Shown: piece after piece, positions 1-7,771 of the stretch
Layout: each line of letters opens with the position of its first letter
Numbering within the stretch: position 1 is the first letter of the stretch
Origin: Candidatus Scalindua japonica
GTDB taxonomy: Bacteria > Planctomycetota > Brocadiia > Brocadiales > Scalinduaceae
NCBI RefSeq assembly: GCF_002443295.1
Contig: NZ_BAOS01000045.1
Span: 62,001 to 126,000, forward strand
Direction of reading: 5' to 3'
Length of the DNA: 64,000 nucleotides
Notes under the pieces: generated by a model
What the model was told of the DNA's origin: nothing
Seen by the model: the letters and a program-made list of their open reading frames with translations, nothing else
Databases searched by the model: none
Made by a program: the position numbers and the translations under genes

Positions 1-725
1 CCGGCTACCTTTCCCGTTTCCAGTTTTGCATCAATGAATCGTTCTGCGTCAGGATGCTTTATGGAGATGCTGAGCATGAGCGCACCCCTGCGGCCATCCT
101 GGGCTACCTCGCGTGTTGAATTTGAATAACGCTCCATGAAAGGAACGACTCCTGTTGAGGTAAGTGCGCTGTTTAACACCTGGCTTCCGGCAGGACGGAT
201 ATGAGACAAGTCGTGTCCGACCCCTCCGCGACGCTTCATTAACTGGACCTGCTCCTGGTCAATCTTCATAATACCACCATAAGAGTCAGAAAAGCCTTTG
301 TGTCCGATCACAAAGCAATTGGAAAGGCTCGCGATCTGGAAGTTATTACCAATACCGGTCATTGGTGAGCCTTGAGGAACGATGTATTTGAAGTCTTTTA
401 TTAACTCATAAAAATCATCAAAGGCGAGTGGATTGGAATACTGCTTTTCAACTCTGCTTAACTCACTAGCCAGACGCTTATGCATGTCATCCGGAGTTGA
501 CTCGTAGATATTTCCAAATGAGTCCTTTAATGCATATTTATTAACCCAAACTCTGGCAGCTAATGCATCACCTTTAAAATATTCCAACGAAGCCTCTAAC
601 GCCTCTTCAAATGAAAATATCTTCTTCTCGCTCTTTGATTCTATTTTTTGGTCTGTTATTACTTCGGTTGATGGGTTTTTGTCTGCAAAAGAGAGATTTA
701 TTTGTTGTGCTGTTTTTTCTGTCAT
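1..725 (-). CDS. nrdJ: Class II (adenosylcobalamin-dependent) ribonucleotide reductase, N-terminal part
   Basis: The frame opens with ATG at 725 on the minus strand and runs off the left edge after 241 codons. About 40 poorly conserved residues are followed by family signatures: SNCFVIG (including the first active-site cysteine region), then KRRGGVGHDLSHIRPAG, and RYSNSTREVAQDGRRGALM. These are characteristic of B12-dependent ribonucleotide reductases, which make deoxyribonucleotides from ribonucleotides in the cytoplasm without oxygen. The C-terminal half is outside the window. The start is supported by a weak AGGAC-type ribosome site a few bases upstream. No cobalamin riboswitch is visible upstream, but an NrdR-like palindrome and a TTGACA promoter are (separate entries). 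Confidence 0.9.
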   Translation of the reverse strand, partial: MTEKTAQQINLSFADKNPSTEVITDQKIESKSEKKIFSFEEALEASLEYFKGDALAARVWVNKYALKDSFGNIYESTPDDMHKRLASELSRVEKQYSNPLAFDDFYELIKDFKYIVPQGSPMTGIGNNFQIASLSNCFVIGHKGFSDSYGGIMKIDQEQVQLMKRRGGVGHDLSHIRPAGSQVLNSALTSTGVVPFMERYSNSTREVAQDGRRGALMLSISIKHPDAERFIDAKLETGKVA

Positions 726-830
726 GAAAGTCCTAGCTTAAAAGAGTTCTATCTGATCCAATAATTCGACTACGGAAAATGTAACAACAATTTAGTAATT
801 GGAGTTACTTGTAACAAAGTGTGCTTTACA

Positions 831-858
831 ACTTTAACAAAACAATATTAATTGTCAA
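831..858 (-). promoter_or_regulatory. Candidate sigma70-type promoter for nrdJ
   Basis: Read on the minus strand, TTGACA (853-858) is followed after 16 bases by TAAAGT (831-836, 4/6 match to TATAAT). It sits about 105 bases upstream of the nrdJ start and next to the NrdR-like palindrome, which supports it. Assigned by pattern only. Confidence 0.4.
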
Positions 859-862
859 GTCA

Positions 863-884
863 AATATACAATATATTGTATATT
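863..884. promoter_or_regulatory. 22-bp perfect palindrome, candidate NrdR box
   Basis: Positions 863-884 form a perfect 22-bp palindrome. Its core 866-881 (ATACAATATATTGTAT) matches the known NrdR-box consensus ACACWATATATWGTGT at 14 of 16 positions. A weaker, imperfect copy lies at 840-855 (about 12 of 16) and overlaps the -35 hexamer. NrdR is the repressor of ribonucleotide reductase genes and normally binds tandem boxes at their promoters, so the location fits. The centre-to-centre spacing here is about 26 bp, which is not a whole number of helical turns. That weakens the case for the second box. Confidence 0.55.
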
Positions 885-950
885 CTCAAAAAAATTGACA
901 ATATGTACTGCTTTTCACAAACTACATATTTAGAAATTACTCTTGGTATC

Positions 951-1364
951 CTGAAGAGTAAGGCCATGGTTATAAGTATCAAGAGCAATATTGTTTTCCA
1001 CAGTAAGAGTGGAACAAAGATCGACAAGCATAACCTTAGACGGGCATTTGTGATTGCAATGGGTAAGGCAGGGATTGAGGTCTTTACGTATCATTGACTG
1101 CGGCACACCTTTGCTACTCACCTGGCGCAGGGTGGATACGATCTCTATAAGATATCCAAACTGCTCGGACACAAGGATATCAAGACGACTCAACGTTATG
1201 CTCACCATTGCCCTGATAGTTTGAGAGGCGGAGTTGATATATTAGAAGCTGACTACAATCTGACTACAGTAGGGAGAAAAGCAGCAATTTCAGGTGAAGG
1301 AAATTGTCATAAGTCTTTGGGGAATAAAGTGCGCCCTGAAGGAATCGAACCTTCGACCCACTGA
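951..1364 (+). pseudogene. Decayed tyrosine recombinase/integrase, C-terminal catalytic part
   Basis: The reading frame encodes VFHSKSGTKIDKHNLRRAF, then H, a TGA stop at 1096-1098, and then continues in the same frame with [37 protein letters not shown] and [11 protein letters not shown]. These contain the HxLRH, LLGH and QRYAH boxes of phage-type integrases, so the catalytic R, H and Y are still recognisable. The core-binding N-terminal domain is absent upstream (AT-rich sequence and the nrdJ promoter). The frame runs on into tRNA-Lys and stops at 1362-1364. Integrase genes commonly abut the tRNA they target. The missing N-terminus plus the in-frame stop make this a remnant rather than a working gene. 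Confidence 0.8.
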
Positions 1365-1403
1365 TTAAGAGTCAGTTGCTCTGCCTGGCTGAGCTAAGGG
1401 CGC
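1330..1403 (-). tRNA. tRNA-Lys (anticodon CTT)
   Basis: On the minus strand a full cloverleaf can be drawn. The acceptor arm GCGCCCT pairs with AGGGCGC, the D arm is GCTC/GAGC, and the anticodon loop CTCTTAA (anticodon CTT) sits on an ACTGA/TCAGT stem. The T arm contains GGTTCGATTCC. The 3' CCA is not encoded. A degenerate copy of its 5' half lies about 3.3 kb to the right (4729-4771), and an integrase remnant overlaps its 3' end. Confidence 0.95.
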
Positions 1404-1675
1404 ATTTAGTTGTGACAACCACTTACGACATTTTTATTGTTTTATGTCCCATGATTTACTGGAATGTTCTTCTATTGTCTACCTCCTGATATTTTAGATA
1501 TATGAGACGGCCAGGTGGTTTCTTGAATAATTTTACCGTTTTTGCAGGAGTTGTTTGAACATATCCCAATTCTATGGCCTTTGTATACATATATTCCAAA
1601 AGAGCAATTTTACTAATCATCTCTGCTTAATTCAACAAAAATACATAATTTAGAAAATATCTCTCCTTTCTTTAT

Positions 1676-1885
1676 GTGTTCTCTGCTCCAGCAATGAATC
1701 TAATGCGGATTGATGATGTTATTAGCTATTGCAATAAAGATGTAGAAATCACCAGGGATATTTTTCTTTACGGCAGGGAAAATTGCCACATCATTATTGA
1801 AAAAAATGGGTGTGGAATGCTAAAATTGCGGGTAACGTGGAATATTGAACGTATAACAAATAATTTAAACACAAACCTCCAATAG
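1676..1885 (+). pseudogene. C-terminal remnant of an RNase H-like/DEDD exonuclease domain protein
   Basis: The translated stretch DDVISYCNKDVEITRDIFLY, followed by GRENCHIII and ending LRVTWN, resembles the C-terminus of RNase H-like domains often attached to DEAD/DEAH helicases. There a YCxxDVxxTRxLFLYG motif carries the last catalytic aspartate. Nothing recognisable precedes it. The upstream 270 bases (1404-1675) are AT-rich with stops in all frames and hold no gene I can support. The tail overlaps the 3' end of umuC on the other strand. The family call rests on memory of the motif and is moderate; the fragment cannot be functional alone. Confidence 0.45.
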
Positions 1886-3151
1886 TTCATTCCAGTTAGT
1901 TGTATATCTTCTGGAAAGCCTTGTCCTCCTCATTTTCCATGAATGTTTAGTACCCTCTGTAGCCAACTTCAGGCTATCACGCCCCCATTTTTTATTAATT
2001 TTATCAATTGTTTTCATAAGCATTTTTGTCTGCTCTTTTTTTACACAGTTAACAGAGTGGAAAAGGTTTAACTGTATCTGACTATCTGGATGAATTCCTT
2101 CTAATAAAACCCCCGCTTTTTTATATTTATAACCAGGTCTGTAAATCTTACTGAGAGCGGATAAAGCAGACTTTGTTAGATCAATTGTACTTGAGGTTGG
2201 TTCTTTTAATCTGATGTATGCTGAGTTTGAATATTGTGGTTCATCTCTTTTAAACCTGTTTGTGGTAATAAAAACGATAAGAACATTGGCGTATGAGTAC
2301 TGACTCCTGAGCTTTTCAGCAGCACGGCTTACGTATGATGCAACCGCTTCCTCTAAATCATTTTTTGAGATAACAGGTACACCAAAAGATTTTGAACTGC
2401 AAATTCCCTTCTTAGGTGCGGGGTGTCTGTCGAGCTCAAAACAGGAAGTACCATTTAATTCGTAAACACATCTTTCTCCCATTACGGTCATTCTCCTGCG
2501 TATCCAGTTAGTCTCTGCATATTTTAAGTCTTTTGCAGTATAAATATTGTTAGATTTTAAAAGCTTTGTATATTGTTGACCGACACCCCATACATCATTC
2601 ACATCTAATTGTTCAATACAAGAGTCAATTTCTTTTGCAGAACAATTGATAAAATCTACAACCCCGAAATATTTGTCATGTGTTTTTGCTATTTCATTCG
2701 CGGCCTTTGCTAAAACCTTAGTCCTTGCTATGCCAATAGAGACGGGAATACCCGTCCATTGATAAACCGTTTTCCTGATTTCCTGCCCGTACCTCTCACA
2801 GTCTCTTAAATCAAAACCGGTAAATGAAAGAAATGCTTCATCTATAGAATAGATTTCCAGATCAGGAGTGAATTGCCTCAGTGTCTCCATTACCCTGTGT
2901 GACATATCGGCATAGAGCGTATAGTTTGATGAAAATACCTGAATATTATGCTCTTTTATTAGTTTCTTACATTTAAAGGCGGGTGTTCCCATCTTTATTC
3001 CAAGCGCTTTAACTTCATTAGAACGTGCGACAACACATCCATCATTATTTGAAAGCACCATTACCGGGACATGTTTAAGTCTGGGGTTGAAAACGCGTTC
3101 ACAGGAAACGTAAAAATTATTACAGTCAACGAGTGCAAAAGCTTTATTCAT
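1865..3151 (-). CDS. umuC: Y-family error-prone DNA polymerase V subunit UmuC
   Basis: This 428-residue protein has the usual UmuC length (about 420). The N-terminal palm motif is [19 protein letters not shown] with the first metal-binding Asp. The second catalytic site is [11 protein letters not shown] (SIDE), followed by [21 protein letters not shown] helix-hairpin region ([16 protein letters not shown]), little finger and UmuC C-terminal domain complete it. It performs translesion synthesis with UmuD' and RecA in the SOS response. The ATG overlaps the umuD stop by 4 bases (ATGA), so translation is probably coupled. It is the last gene of a three-gene minus-strand operon with umuD and an SRAP peptidase. 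Confidence 0.95.
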   Translation of the reverse strand: MNKAFALVDCNNFYVSCERVFNPRLKHVPVMVLSNNDGCVVARSNEVKALGIKMGTPAFKCKKLIKEHNIQVFSSNYTLYADMSHRVMETLRQFTPDLEIYSIDEAFLSFTGFDLRDCERYGQEIRKTVYQWTGIPVSIGIARTKVLAKAANEIAKTHDKYFGVVDFINCSAKEIDSCIEQLDVNDVWGVGQQYTKLLKSNNIYTAKDLKYAETNWIRRRMTVMGERCVYELNGTSCFELDRHPAPKKGICSSKSFGVPVISKNDLEEAVASYVSRAAEKLRSQYSYANVLIVFITTNRFKRDEPQYSNSAYIRLKEPTSSTIDLTKSALSALSKIYRPGYKYKKAGVLLEGIHPDSQIQLNLFHSVNCVKKEQTKMLMKTIDKINKKWGRDSLKLATEGTKHSWKMRRTRLSRRYTTNWNELLEVCV

Positions 3152-3570
3152 TTTATTTCCTTAATACAATAGGTAACAACACCCCACACCTGAAAATCCA
3201 TCTCTTCTGTAATTTCTATTGGTTCATAACTGGGATTTGCGGGTACCAGAGACAGATTTCTTCCATTTACCTTTACTCTCTTTAAAACAAATTCACCATT
3301 CAGTAACGCGACAACAATAGTGTTATCAGCAGGTACAAGAGCACGATCAACAACAACCAGATCACCGCTAGAAATACCACTGTCTTCCATGGAATTCCCT
3401 TTGACTCTTACAAAAAAAGTTGCTGCCGGATGCTTTATTATATATTCATTAAGATCAATGTGTTTATCAATATAATCATCTGCCGGACTTGGAAATCCTG
3501 CAGATACAGGAAATTCATATAAAGGCAGTTTGATTTCCTTCTCTATTTTTGATTTATAAATTTCAGCCAT
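3148..3570 (-). CDS. umuD: UmuD-like self-cleaving accessory protein (LexA/S24 peptidase family)
   Basis: At 140 residues it has the standard UmuD size. The cleavage-site region [14 protein letters not shown] contains the Ala-Gly bond near residue 24. Catalytic Ser lies in [11 protein letters not shown], and catalytic Lys in [10 protein letters not shown]. RecA filaments stimulate self-cleavage to UmuD', which binds UmuC to form polymerase V. There is no DNA-binding domain, so it is not LexA. It overlaps umuC by 4 bases and starts 3 bases after the SRAP gene, indicating one transcript. Confidence 0.93.
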   Translation of the reverse strand: MAEIYKSKIEKEIKLPLYEFPVSAGFPSPADDYIDKHIDLNEYIIKHPAATFFVRVKGNSMEDSGISSGDLVVVDRALVPADNTIVVALLNGEFVLKRVKVNGRNLSLVPANPSYEPIEITEEMDFQVWGVVTYCIKEIK

Positions 3571-3573
3571 TTT

Positions 3574-4251
3574 TCAATTAACCTCTCTTGTTAATTGTGC
3601 GTTGTCATTCCGTGGATTATTTACCTCGTTTGATACAACGTAAGTTTTCATATTATCAGCAGGAAAAGGTTTTAACAGTTGTATTATTGACTCAGGATTC
3701 TGAATCTTCACGTTAAGCCACTGTCCTTCAACTTCTTTATGTAAAATTGCCGGCATTCTATCGTGTATTGGTTTTATTGTATTATTCGCATCTGTTGTAA
3801 TAATAGTAAAAGTTTTAAGCTCATTTCCAACACTATCTTTCCAGATATCATAAAGCCCGGCAAAACTGAAACTATTATTGTTCTTCAGTTCTATATAATA
3901 GGGTACTTTTTTATTATCTATCTTTTTCCATTCGTAGAAACCTGAAGCGGGTACTAAACATCGTTTTGTTTTCAGAATATGTTTGAATGACGGTTTTGTT
4001 GTGATAGTCTCTGCTCGCGCGTTAATCATTCTGCTTGCTGTCTTTTGGTTTTTTGCCCAGAACGGAACTAAACCCCACTTCATCATTTCCATTTTATATT
4101 CCTGTTCTTTATTCTGATAAATAACAGGAATATATTGCGAAGGTGCAATATTATAACGAGGCGTTATCTCTTTGATGATATCTTCTGTTATGGTGATCCT
4201 GAATTTTGAAAAAATAGCACCTATGTCAACAAATACAAATCTACCACACAT
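3574..4251 (-). CDS. SOS response-associated peptidase (SRAP, YedK/HMCES type)
   Basis: SRAP proteins crosslink abasic sites in single-stranded DNA through an N-terminal cysteine. The frame allows ATG at 4257, but the family needs Cys directly after the removed Met. I therefore place the start at the ATG at 4251, giving MCGRFVF. Other conserved pieces are MINARAETI (Asn), GFYEWKK (active-site Glu) and IHDRMPAIL (His). At 225 residues it has the expected length. It is the first gene of an SRAP-umuD-umuC operon, which fits a DNA-damage function. A 9-bp inverted repeat lies about 60 bases upstream. Confidence 0.92.
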   Translation of the reverse strand: MCGRFVFVDIGAIFSKFRITITEDIIKEITPRYNIAPSQYIPVIYQNKEQEYKMEMMKWGLVPFWAKNQKTASRMINARAETITTKPSFKHILKTKRCLVPASGFYEWKKIDNKKVPYYIELKNNNSFSFAGLYDIWKDSVGNELKTFTIITTDANNTIKPIHDRMPAILHKEVEGQWLNVKIQNPESIIQLLKPFPADNMKTYVVSNEVNNPRNDNAQLTREVN

Positions 4252-4309
4252 AATCATCCAATCGAGTCGGTTTAGTTTTATTAGAATATAAAAGTTTGGT
4301 GGAATAAAA

Positions 4310-4333
4310 AATAAAGGAAATTGATCCTTTATT
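4310..4333. promoter_or_regulatory. Inverted repeat upstream of the SRAP-umuDC operon
   Basis: AATAAAGGA (4310-4318) and TCCTTTATT (4325-4333) are perfect inverted copies separated by 6 bases. The repeat lies 60-80 bases upstream of the SRAP start, where a promoter and a damage-responsive operator would be expected. It does not match the E. coli or Bacillus LexA box. Its role as an operator is inferred from position only. It could also be a weak terminator for the decayed aquaporin gene upstream. Confidence 0.3.
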
Positions 4334-4435
4334 AATATAACAATCTAACGGCTGGTACGAGCTACCGCTTATGCCAGCCTGAGCTAATACGATTATGAGT
4401 TTTTTTCTTGGCTTCCTAACCAGCGTTAGACAATA

Positions 4436-4657
4436 CCCGCCAAGATTGTGCCAACAATTGGAGCAGCCATAAATCCGTAATTGTGATATTGTCCAACTGC
4501 CAGCGAAGAGTGCCGCTCCAGTGCTTTTTGCAGGATTTACTGAAGTATTGGTAGCAGGAATACTGATAATGTGAATCAGTGTTAATCCAAGACCAATCTC
4601 AATAGGCGCAGAGCCCTGCTTGGCTCTTTTGTCAGTAGCAATTAATATAATTTACAG
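4436..4657 (-). pseudogene. Aquaporin (AqpZ-like) C-terminal remnant, frameshifted
   Basis: Minus-strand translation gives [19 protein letters not shown], then [20 protein letters not shown] and [11 protein letters not shown]. This is the typical AqpZ region around the second NPA motif (NPAxS). After a shift of frame near 4480 the sequence resumes as [15 protein letters not shown] and a stop at 4436. The N-terminal half with the first NPA motif is missing. This is a clear relic of a water/glycerol channel gene. The rest of 4334-4435 and 4658-4728 holds nothing I recognise. Confidence 0.75.
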
Positions 4658-4728
4658 TAACAATGGTTAAAGTTACGTGCTTAAATGACTTGTGTTGGTT
4701 TTTAACTACTTGGCGAAATGTCCAGAAT

Positions 4729-4771
4729 CTGATTAATGGTCAGTTGCTCTGCCTGGGTGAGCTAAGGGCAC
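4729..4771 (-). repeat. Degenerate copy of the tRNA-Lys 5' half (probable att remnant)
   Basis: Read on the minus strand, these 43 bases match positions 1-43 of the tRNA-Lys at 1330-1403 with four mismatches (39/43). The mismatches fall at tRNA positions 2, about 15, 33 and 34. Similarity stops right after the anticodon stem. No D/T-arm partner follows, so it is not a tRNA. A displaced tRNA end is the classic footprint of integrative-element insertion, although most elements displace the 3' half rather than the 5' half. Confidence 0.8.
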
Positions 4772-4861
4772 AATTACGCCTTCGTAATTGTAATGATTGA
4801 GAAAAAGAATTACATTATATCTATAGTAAATTTGTAGAATTTTGTCTAGACGTCAGTTAAA

Positions 4862-4938
4862 TGGCACGCCCGGCAGGACTCGAACCTGCAACCATTGGAT
4901 TCGAAGTCCACTACTCTATCCAATTGAGCTACGGGCGC
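4862..4938 (-). tRNA. tRNA-Arg (anticodon TCG)
   Basis: On the minus strand the acceptor GCGCCCG pairs with CGGGCGT (a G-U closing pair). The anticodon loop is CTTCGAA (anticodon TCG). The T arm contains AGGTTCGAGTCCT. The 3' CCA is encoded, unlike in the neighbouring tRNA-Lys. Confidence 0.94.
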
Positions 4939-5109
4939 TCTTTTTCTTTTAGATTCCAGAATATACTTGTTCAAGCGTTTAATGTCAACTTTTAATAGTT
5001 TATCAATAGTTAGTGATTTGGTGAATATCAGTTCCTCATATAATATGAACAGGAGGGTAAATAATTTATAGCTTGAACAATTTTGTTTGAGTGTTTATCA
5101 TGACTTCTT

Positions 5110-5598
5110 ATGAAATGGTATGCAATACATACAAGATCGAGACACGAAAAGCAGGTAGATTTATTTCTTGGTGAAAGAGGGATAGAGACATTTCTGCCAC
5201 TTGTTCACACTCTCAGTCGGAGGAAGGACCGGAAAGAGTATGTTGATATACCTCTTTTTCCCGGATATATGTTCGTATATGCGGATAAAGAGCGCCTGTT
5301 TGATGTTAAATATACGAGAGGTGTGACAAGGATAATTGGCACTGATGTGGATGTGCCTACACCAATACCGGAAAAACAGATACTGGATATAAAGTTTATC
5401 TTGGAAAGCGATGTTCAGCTGGACCCGTTTCCATACCTTCAAAAGGGTAGTATGGTAAGGGTGAAATCAGGGCCTCTCAAGGGGTTAGAAGGGGTTCTTG
5501 TTGAGAGAAAAGGTCATTATAAGCTCGTAATACAGATTGACCTTCTTCAGAAAGGTGCTGCTGCAGAAGTATTTATTTCAGATGTTGAGCCTGTTTAA
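5110..5598 (+). CDS. NusG-paralogue transcription antiterminator (UpxY/RfaH type)
   Basis: The 162-residue protein has a NusG N-terminal domain (WYAIHTRSRHEKQV at residues 3-16, PLFPGYMFVY near 48-57). A KOW domain follows at about residues 105-140 (KGSMVRVKSGPLKGLEGVLVE). Paralogues of this size at the head of polysaccharide loci (UpxY in Bacteroides, RfaH in enterics) keep RNA polymerase processive through long operons. Here it precedes about 58 kb of co-directional glycan genes, which supports that role. It is not the housekeeping nusG, as there are no rplK/rplA or secE neighbours. A good TATAAT sits at 5039-5044 upstream but lacks a convincing -35. Confidence 0.88.
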   Translation: MKWYAIHTRSRHEKQVDLFLGERGIETFLPLVHTLSRRKDRKEYVDIPLFPGYMFVYADKERLFDVKYTRGVTRIIGTDVDVPTPIPEKQILDIKFILESDVQLDPFPYLQKGSMVRVKSGPLKGLEGVLVERKGHYKLVIQIDLLQKGAAAEVFISDVEPV

Positions 5599-6147
5599 GT
5601 TTTTCGCTTGGTTGTTTTGTGTTGGCGTATGTTACAGGTGTTAGTATTGCTGTTAAAACAGGTTTGGTGTTTATCGGCCAAGGCACGGTTAAGTTTGTTG
5701 ATCAGAGTCTAAGTTGGGCACTGATAACGATACAGCACTGAATCCGGCAAGTAAGAAGTTGTTTGTGGAGGGAAAAAGGTCATCGCGGTGTAAATTCTGT
5801 TGCGTTGTGCGGTTTTTGTGGTATATTTGTTTTTTTTGTGTATAGTTTTCGGGCATTATATTTTACATATGATTCGTAATGAAATGCTCCTCATATTTCC
5901 ATCGCCTTGAGTTGTCTCAAAAAAGCTCATTTCAAAAGAGGTATATGGTTAAGATCATGATTTAAAATTTACTTTATATTTTTAAATTAAACTATTATAG
6001 AATATACAGTTAAAAGGTTTCTGGTAAATCCAGATTTTCATTTATAATTAAAATGTTTAAAGTGTTTTTTCTAGGGCATTCCGGTTGCCAAGTGAATGGT
6101 ATTCTGTTTGCTTAAGAATAATATTAAGAAATTAAGAAATAATAAGT
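5599..6147. other. Long non-coding leader region
   Basis: About 550 bases with no open frame or homology I recognise on either strand. It gets steadily more AT-rich toward the promoter at 6168. It may hold the downstream end of the antiterminator transcript. I see no strong terminator hairpin here and no ops/JUMPstart-like element. Confidence 0.5.
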
Positions 6148-6168
6148 ACTGTTTTTGATAAAAACAGT
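6148..6168. promoter_or_regulatory. 21-bp palindrome abutting a promoter, candidate operator
   Basis: ACTGTTTTT and AAAAACAGT are perfect 9-bp inverted arms around a 3-bp centre. The right arm ends on the first base of the -35 hexamer of the promoter at 6168-6196. This position is typical of a repressor or activator site. The binding protein is unknown. Confidence 0.5.
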
Positions 6169-6196
6169 TGACTTGCTATTGTATTTTTGTTATAAG
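6168..6196 (+). promoter_or_regulatory. Sigma70-type promoter for the exported CNA-B-like gene
   Basis: TTGACT (6168-6173) is followed after exactly 17 bases by TATAAG (6191-6196), each matching consensus at 5/6. This predicts a leader of about 150 bases before the ATG at 6356. Confidence 0.6.
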
Positions 6197-6355
6197 GACT
6201 TTACTTAGTTATGAAATGTTCTGTTGTCTTATGAGCATGTTTATACTATATACCTATCTTCTTGGCGATATCATTTAGAAGTTTTTGTGTGTTTAATGTT
6301 GATGTATAACAAGGGAATGTTAATTTTTATTTCAATTGGATGGAGGGAATTTGAA

Positions 6356-6865
6356 ATGCTGGGAAAATCTTATGTTTTTCGTTTAGTGATAATGTGTGCT
6401 GTTGGTATGCTTCCAATTTTAGGTTATGCCGGAAATACATTTGCGGCTAGCGTTGGTGTTATTAGGGGTGAGGTAACTGGGCAGAGGACTAATGCGTCAA
6501 TGGGTAATGTAGATGTACAGGTTACGGATCTCAATGGCAAGCTGGTGAAAAGCGTCAGAAGCCAGAAGGATGGAACATTTGCAGTTTCTCAGTTGCCTGT
6601 AGGTGAGTACAGGGTTATAGCTGGTAATGCTCCGGCGAAAAAAGTACAGGTTGCAATGGCTCCTCCTGTTACACAAGTTGACTTTCAGGTGCCTGAAAAG
6701 GGTTATACAGCTTTTGGGGGTATGGGTGCCGGATTGGTTGCAGTTGTGGGTTTGTCTGTTGCGGCAGCCGTTGCTGGAATCGTCATAGCTGTTAATGCTC
6801 AAGATGATGCGGATGATAATTCGGATGATTTGGATGATTTGCGTCAGCAACTTGCTTCACCATGA
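6356..6865 (+). CDS. Exported protein with a carboxypeptidase-regulatory/CNA-B-like domain
   Basis: I choose ATG 6356 over earlier in-frame starts because GGAGGGAAT lies 7 bases upstream and a clean signal peptide follows (MLGKSY, hydrophobic core, then GYAGNTFAA). The mature part, about residues 30-110, is one beta-sandwich repeat of the carboxypeptidase regulatory type (VIRGEVTGQRTN, VQVTDLNGKLVKSV, DGTFAVSQLPVGEYRVIAG). A single hydrophobic segment follows (about residues 120-145, GAGLVAVVGLSVAAAVAGIVIA), then an Asp-rich tail (DDADDNSDDLDDL). It is probably anchored in a membrane with the sandwich in the periplasm. Function is unknown; the position suggests a cell-envelope partner of the glycan exporter. 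It is followed by a strong terminator. Confidence 0.7.
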   Translation: MLGKSYVFRLVIMCAVGMLPILGYAGNTFAASVGVIRGEVTGQRTNASMGNVDVQVTDLNGKLVKSVRSQKDGTFAVSQLPVGEYRVIAGNAPAKKVQVAMAPPVTQVDFQVPEKGYTAFGGMGAGLVAVVGLSVAAAVAGIVIAVNAQDDADDNSDDLDDLRQQLASP

Positions 6866-6995
6866 TACACAATATAATATAGTGTGGCTTTTTTTGCGGT
6901 ACGCTTACTAGAGTAAAAGTTTTTTAGATTAGATGTTTTTGGTGGTTAGTATCTGTTTTATGAGATTAAATATATTAGTTGGGTAATATAATAAT

Positions 6996-7036
6996 AGCCC
7001 ACCTGTTAGTACTAATTAGACAGGTGGGCTTTATTT
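6996..7036 (+). terminator. Rho-independent terminator
   Basis: AGCCCACCTGT (6996-7006) pairs perfectly with ACAGGTGGGCT (7020-7030) around a 12-base loop and is followed by TTATTTCT. It ends the single-gene transcript of the upstream exported protein, so the next gene should have its own promoter or depend on antitermination. Confidence 0.88.
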
Positions 7037-7161
7037 CTATAAACAGATTCTGTTTCTGTAATATTTTAACATATTTTATGGTGCTTATAGTTTGGGTTGA
7101 TCGGTGTTCTTTCCTGTGAAAGGACGCTGGATTAATAAATTAACAGTTAAGGTAAGGATGT

Positions 7162-7686
7162 ATGCTAAAATTCCTCCGTTTGATGATTGTTGTCGTGGTG
7201 TTTTGTGGTGTTATCTGCCCTGTTTTTTCTAGTGTTTTTGCTGGGAAATATAAGCGAGATGATTTTTCGTTTGAAGTGCCTGATGAATGGGTAGAGATGG
7301 GTGCTATGAATATAAAAGGGGTAATAGCAGCTTTTACAAAAGAGATAGATGCGGAGGTAACACCTATTATATTGGTTGCTGTTAGTGACAGGCCTGTCGG
7401 TCGTACAATAAAAGAGGTAGTTGAGAATGCGGTAAATATAGTTACATCTACAATTCCTGATGCAAAATTCCTTTTTGAGCGGGATGTGTATACAGAAAAT
7501 GTAAAATGGCGTGAGATAATATATCAATATTCAGATGCAGGGTATTCATTCCAGGCTGTTCAATATCACACTATAAATAACAAAAAACATTATGCTTTTA
7601 CTGGACAGAGTCTTCAGTCAGATTTTAGAGAGTATCTTTCTGATTTTAGGAATACTTTCAATTCGTGGAAGTTTAAAGCAGATTGA
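7162..7686 (+). CDS. Exported PsbP/DcrB-like protein of unknown function
   Basis: The 174-residue protein begins with a signal peptide (MLKFLRLMIVVVVFCGVICP, cleavage likely after SVFA near residue 27). The remainder (YKRDDFSFEVPDEWVEMG, IIYQYSDAGYSFQAVQYHTI, FRNTFNSWKF) has the pattern of the PsbP/Mog1/DcrB fold. That pattern is an N-terminal 'F.vP.gW' strand and a C-terminal 'f..i..Sf' helix, seen in small secreted proteins of many bacteria. The exact biochemical role is not known. It lies just upstream of an FlgO-like lipoprotein and a metzincin in the export block. Confidence 0.6.
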   Translation: MLKFLRLMIVVVVFCGVICPVFSSVFAGKYKRDDFSFEVPDEWVEMGAMNIKGVIAAFTKEIDAEVTPIILVAVSDRPVGRTIKEVVENAVNIVTSTIPDAKFLFERDVYTENVKWREIIYQYSDAGYSFQAVQYHTINNKKHYAFTGQSLQSDFREYLSDFRNTFNSWKFKAD

Positions 7687-7771
7687 AGATAGCTTCAAAA
7701 GACATACAAAGAACACTCAATTATCATTAACAAGCACCGTTATATAAACCTCAGATAGTAAAGGATGATAA

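Noticed and set aside
726-950. Possible cobalamin riboswitch upstream of nrdJ
   Set aside because: No B12-box-like core or long structured leader is present; the palindrome and promoter explain the region better.
4729-4771. A second functional tRNA-Lys
   Set aside because: Only the first 43 positions match; the T arm and acceptor 3' strand are missing and U33 is changed.
5073-5100. Promoter TTGAAC / TATCAT directly before the antiterminator gene
   Set aside because: The -35 is poor and the start would fall almost on the ATG, leaving no leader; not supported enough to list.
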